DNA of 12,761 bases from Georgenia sp. (GTDB taxonomy: Bacteria > Actinomycetota > Actinomycetes > Actinomycetales > Actinomycetaceae): contig DAHVRG010000249.1 in NCBI GenBank assembly GCA_027322565.1, positions 1-12,761 on the forward strand. Reading direction: 5' to 3'. Position numbers and translations under genes: made by a program. Under the pieces are notes generated by a model. The model had not been told where the DNA came from and searched no databases. It saw only the letters and a program-made list of their open reading frames with translations. This document shows, piece after piece, positions 10,089 to 12,761 of the stretch; positions within the stretch are counted from its first letter, which is position 1, and every line of letters begins with the position of its first letter.

Positions 10089-12761
10089 ATGGCGACGTTC
10101 CTCAACTGGCCCGTGCTGCGCCAGCTGACGGGGACGGACGTGCTCGGCCGCGGCAGGGCCGCCCGCTCCCGCCGCACCGAGGAGCTCACCCCGCGCACGG
10201 CCACCGCCGACCGGGTCGCCCGCAGCGTGTGCCCCTACTGCGCGGTCGGCTGCGGCCAGCGCGTCTTCGTCAAGGACGAGCAGGTCGTCCAGATCGAGGG
10301 CGACCCGGACAGCCCGATCTCCCGCGGCCGACTCTGCCCCAAGGGCGCGGCGAGCAAGAGCCTGGTCACCGGGCCGAACCGCCTGGAGAAGGTCCGCTAC
10401 CGGCGCCCCTACGGCACGGAGTGGGAGGACCTCGACCTCGACACGGCGATGGAGATGATCGCCGACCGCGTCCTGGAGACCCGGGCCCGGACGTGGCAGC
10501 AGACCGACGCGGAGGGCCGCCACCTGCGCCGGACCATGGGCATCGCGGCCCTCGGCGGCGCGACGCTGGACAACGAGGAGAACTACCTCATCAAGAAGCT
10601 CTTCACCGCGATGGGCGCGGTGCAGATCGAGAACCAGGCCCGGATATGACACTCCGCGACGGTCCCCGGTCTGGGGACCAGCTTCGGCCGAGGAGGGGCC
10701 ACCAACTTCCAGCAGGACCTGGCGAACGCTGACTGCATCATCATCCAGGGCTCGAACATGGCCGAGGCCCACCCGGTGGGCTTCCAGTGGGTGATGGAGG
10801 CGAAGCGGCGGGGAGCCAAGGTCATCCACGTCGACCCGCGCTTCACCCGCACGAGCGCGCACGCCGACGTCTTCGTGCCGATCCGCGTGGGGACCGACAT
10901 CGCGTTCCTCGGCGCGGTCATCAACTACGTGCTCCAGCACGAGCTCGACTTCCGGGAGTACGTCCTGGCCTACACCAACGCCGCGACCATCCTGTCCGAG
11001 GACTTCCTCGACACCGAGGACCTCGACGGGCTCTTCTCCGGCTTCGACCCGGAGACCCGCACCTACGACACGACGACGTGGCAGTACGCCGGCACCGAGC
11101 ACACGGGGGAGGACGAGGAGGAGGTCGCCGCCGACCGCGCCACCGCGTCCGGCCTGCAGCACGAGGCGCACGGGATGCCGGTGCCCGAGGAGCCCGAGCG
11201 CGACGAGACGCTCCAGCACCCGCGCACCGTCTACCAGGTGCTCAAGCGGCACTTCTCCCGCTACACGGCCGAGCTCGTCGCGGAGACGTGCGGCATCTCG
11301 GAGGAGCAGTTCCTCGAGGTCGCCCAGGCGTGGGTGGAGAGCTCCGGGCGGGAGCGGACGACGGCGCTGGTCTACAGCGTGGGCTGGACCCAGCACAGCG
11401 TCGGGGCCCAGTACATCCGGGCCGGGTCCATCCTCCAGCTGCTCCTCGGCAACATGGGCCGCCCCGGCGGCGGGATCATGGCGCTGCGCGGCCACGCGAG
11501 CATCCAGGGCTCCACGGACATCCCCACCCTGTTCAACCTGCTTCCCGGCTACCTCGTCATGCCCGACGCCGCGAAGCACCCCGACCTCGCCCGCTGGGTG
11601 GAGGACATGTCGCACCCCGGGGCGAAGGGGTTCTGGGCGGGCACCGACGCCTACGCCACGAGCCTGCTCAAGGCGTACTGGGGCGATGCGGCCACCGCCG
11701 AGAACGACTGGTGCTACGACTACCTGCCGCGTATCGACGGCGACCACGGCACCTACCGCACCGTCCTCGACATGATCGACGGGAAGGTCAAGGGCTACTT
11801 CCTCCTCGGGCAGAACCCCGCCGTCGGCTCCGCCCACGGGAAGGCGCAGCGGCTCGGGATGGCCCAGCTCGACTGGCTCGTCGTGCGGGACCTGTACGAG
11901 ATCGAGAGCGCCTCGTTCTGGAAGGACTCCCCGGAGGTCGAGACCGGGGAGATCGTCACCGAGGAGTGCGCCACCGAGGTCTTCCTCCTGCCCGCCGCCT
12001 CCCACGTGGAGAAGGAGGGCACGTTCACCCAGACCCAGCGCATGCTCCAGTGGCGCGAACAGGCGGTGGAGCCCACCGGCGACCGCCGCTCCGAGCTGTG
12101 GTTCTTCTACCACCTCGGCCGCATCATGCGGGAGCGGCTGGCTGCGAGCGGCGACGAACGCGACCGCCCGCTGCTCGACCTCACCTGGGACTACCCGGTG
12201 CACGGCGCGCACGCCGAGCCCAGCGCCGAGGCCGTGCTCATGGAGATCAACGGCTTCGAGGTCGCGACCGGCAGGCCGCTGTCGAGCTTCACCGAGATGC
12301 GGGCCGACGGCTCCACCGCGGGCGGCTGCTGGATCTACACCGGCGTCTTCGCGGGCGGTGTCAACCAGGCGGCCCGCCGTAAGCCCGGCCAGGAGCAGGA
12401 CTGGGTCGCCCTGGAGTGGGGCTGGGTCTGGCCGGCCAACCGCCGGGTGCTGTACAACCGCGCCTCGGCCGATCCGGCCGGCCGCCCCTGGGATCCGGAT
12501 CGCCGCCTGGTCTTCTGGAACGGCCGGGCCTGGGCCGGCGCCGACGTCCCCGACATGCGCCCCGACGCGAGGCCGGAGGAGGAGGTCGCCCCCTTCATCA
12601 TGAACCCGGAGGGCGTGGGCCGGCTCTTCGCCCTCGGGCTCATGGCCGAGGGGCCCTTCCCCGAGCACTACGAGCCGTTCGAGACCCCGCTGGCCGTGAA
12701 CCCCTTCGGGAAGCGGGCGGTCTCCAACCCGGCCGCCCGCCTCTTCCCCGGCGACCGCGCG
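10089..12761 (+). CDS. fdnG: Formate dehydrogenase alpha subunit, FdnG/FdoG type, selenoprotein (3' end outside window)
   Basis: The catalytic molybdopterin subunit that oxidises formate to CO2. The frame is open for 891 codons to the window end apart from one TGA (10647-10649, residue 187), read as selenocysteine. The 4Fe-4S cluster ligands are C48, C51, C55 and C83 (CPYCAVGC...LCPKG). Sec187 is followed by H188 in ARI-U-HSATVPGLGTSFGRGG, matching the FdnG active site, and R467 in ALRGHASIQGSTD corresponds to the substrate arginine of E. coli FdhF. SNMAEAHPVGFQW and RDETLQHPR are also FdnG-like. There is no twin-arginine signal or hydrophobic N-terminus, so the subunit probably stays in the cytoplasm, unlike E. 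coli FdnG. An acidic segment (about 340-373) looks like an insertion. The ATG is supported by AAGGGG 6 nt upstream. Partner subunits would lie beyond the window. Confidence 0.96.
10647..10649 (+). other. In-frame UGA selenocysteine codon (Sec187)
   Basis: The TGA falls exactly where formate dehydrogenases carry Sec or Cys, directly before the conserved catalytic histidine. Strong family similarity continues in the same frame on both sides, the next 704 codons contain no stop, and a SECIS-like hairpin and the full Sec machinery are adjacent. It should be recoded, not treated as a stop, frameshift or pseudogene. Confidence 0.97.
10661..10679 (+). promoter_or_regulatory. Bacterial SECIS element (selenocysteine insertion hairpin)
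   Basis: GGTCCCC-GGTCT-GGGGACC forms a perfect 7-bp stem with loop GGUCU, beginning 11 nt after the UGA. The E. coli fdhF SECIS, as I recall its sequence, also starts its upper stem 11 nt after UGA and has GGUCU in its loop region, with the guanine and uracil contacted by SelB. The E. coli bulged uracil is absent here: the stem is unbroken. The hairpin lies within coding sequence, and its loop codes for Gly-Leu as in E. coli. Confidence 0.88.

Noticed and set aside
10089..10649. A stand-alone 186-residue oxidoreductase fragment followed by a separate gene, or a pseudogene by nonsense mutation
   Set aside because: The TGA is at the Sec position, similarity continues in the same frame, and SECIS, tRNA-Sec and selA/B/D are all adjacent.
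9801..12668. A very long open frame (955 codons) on the - strand, opposite selD and the formate dehydrogenase
   Set aside because: It is a mirror of strong GC codon bias in real + strand genes, spans two genes and shows no recognisable domain.
1..12761. CRISPR arrays, insertion sequences, integrases, phage or toxin-antitoxin genes
   Set aside because: I saw no spaced direct repeats, transposase motifs or small toxin-like genes; all substantial coding space is accounted for.

Overview
The window is very GC-rich DNA from what looks like an Actinomycetota bacterium. The lineage is inferred from composition, actinobacterial-style protein sequences, a menaquinone gene (menD) and several TANNNT -10 boxes placed 6-7 nt before a start codon, which is the leaderless layout common in this phylum. 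I cannot name a genus from sequence alone.

Left half (1-5732, all + strand): the C-terminal part of menD; a two-gene unit of a PadR repressor and an eight-helix membrane protein with a HAAS-type N-terminus; a TetR repressor; a two-gene FtsX-type ABC exporter (permease plus ATPase); and a dihydrofolate-reductase-like (RibD C-terminal fold) protein. The same palindromic half-sites, CCGAC-N5-GTCGG, occur just upstream of the tetR -10 box and in the gap before the ABC permease. This suggests that the TetR protein controls both itself and the exporter. A perfect 19-bp palindrome spans the -10 box and start of padR.

Right half (5748-12761): a complete selenocysteine (Sec) system with a substrate. 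On the - strand, tRNA-Sec, selA and selB form one unit: the tRNA is 21 nt ahead of selA, and the selA stop and selB start share one base. Divergently on the + strand come selD and a large FdnG-type formate dehydrogenase alpha subunit that runs off the window end. In that gene the frame contains an in-frame TGA (10647-10649) at the position of the active-site selenocysteine. It is followed 11 nt later by a perfect hairpin with loop GGUCU, the same spacing and loop sequence as the well-known E. coli fdhF SECIS. SelD makes selenophosphate, SelA converts seryl-tRNA-Sec to selenocysteyl-tRNA-Sec, SelB delivers it at the UGA/SECIS, and the product is the molybdopterin selenoenzyme. No other selenoprotein is evident here; SelD itself uses cysteine.

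No intergenic stretch exceeds about 140 bases. I saw no CRISPR array, rRNA, insertion sequence or phage gene.
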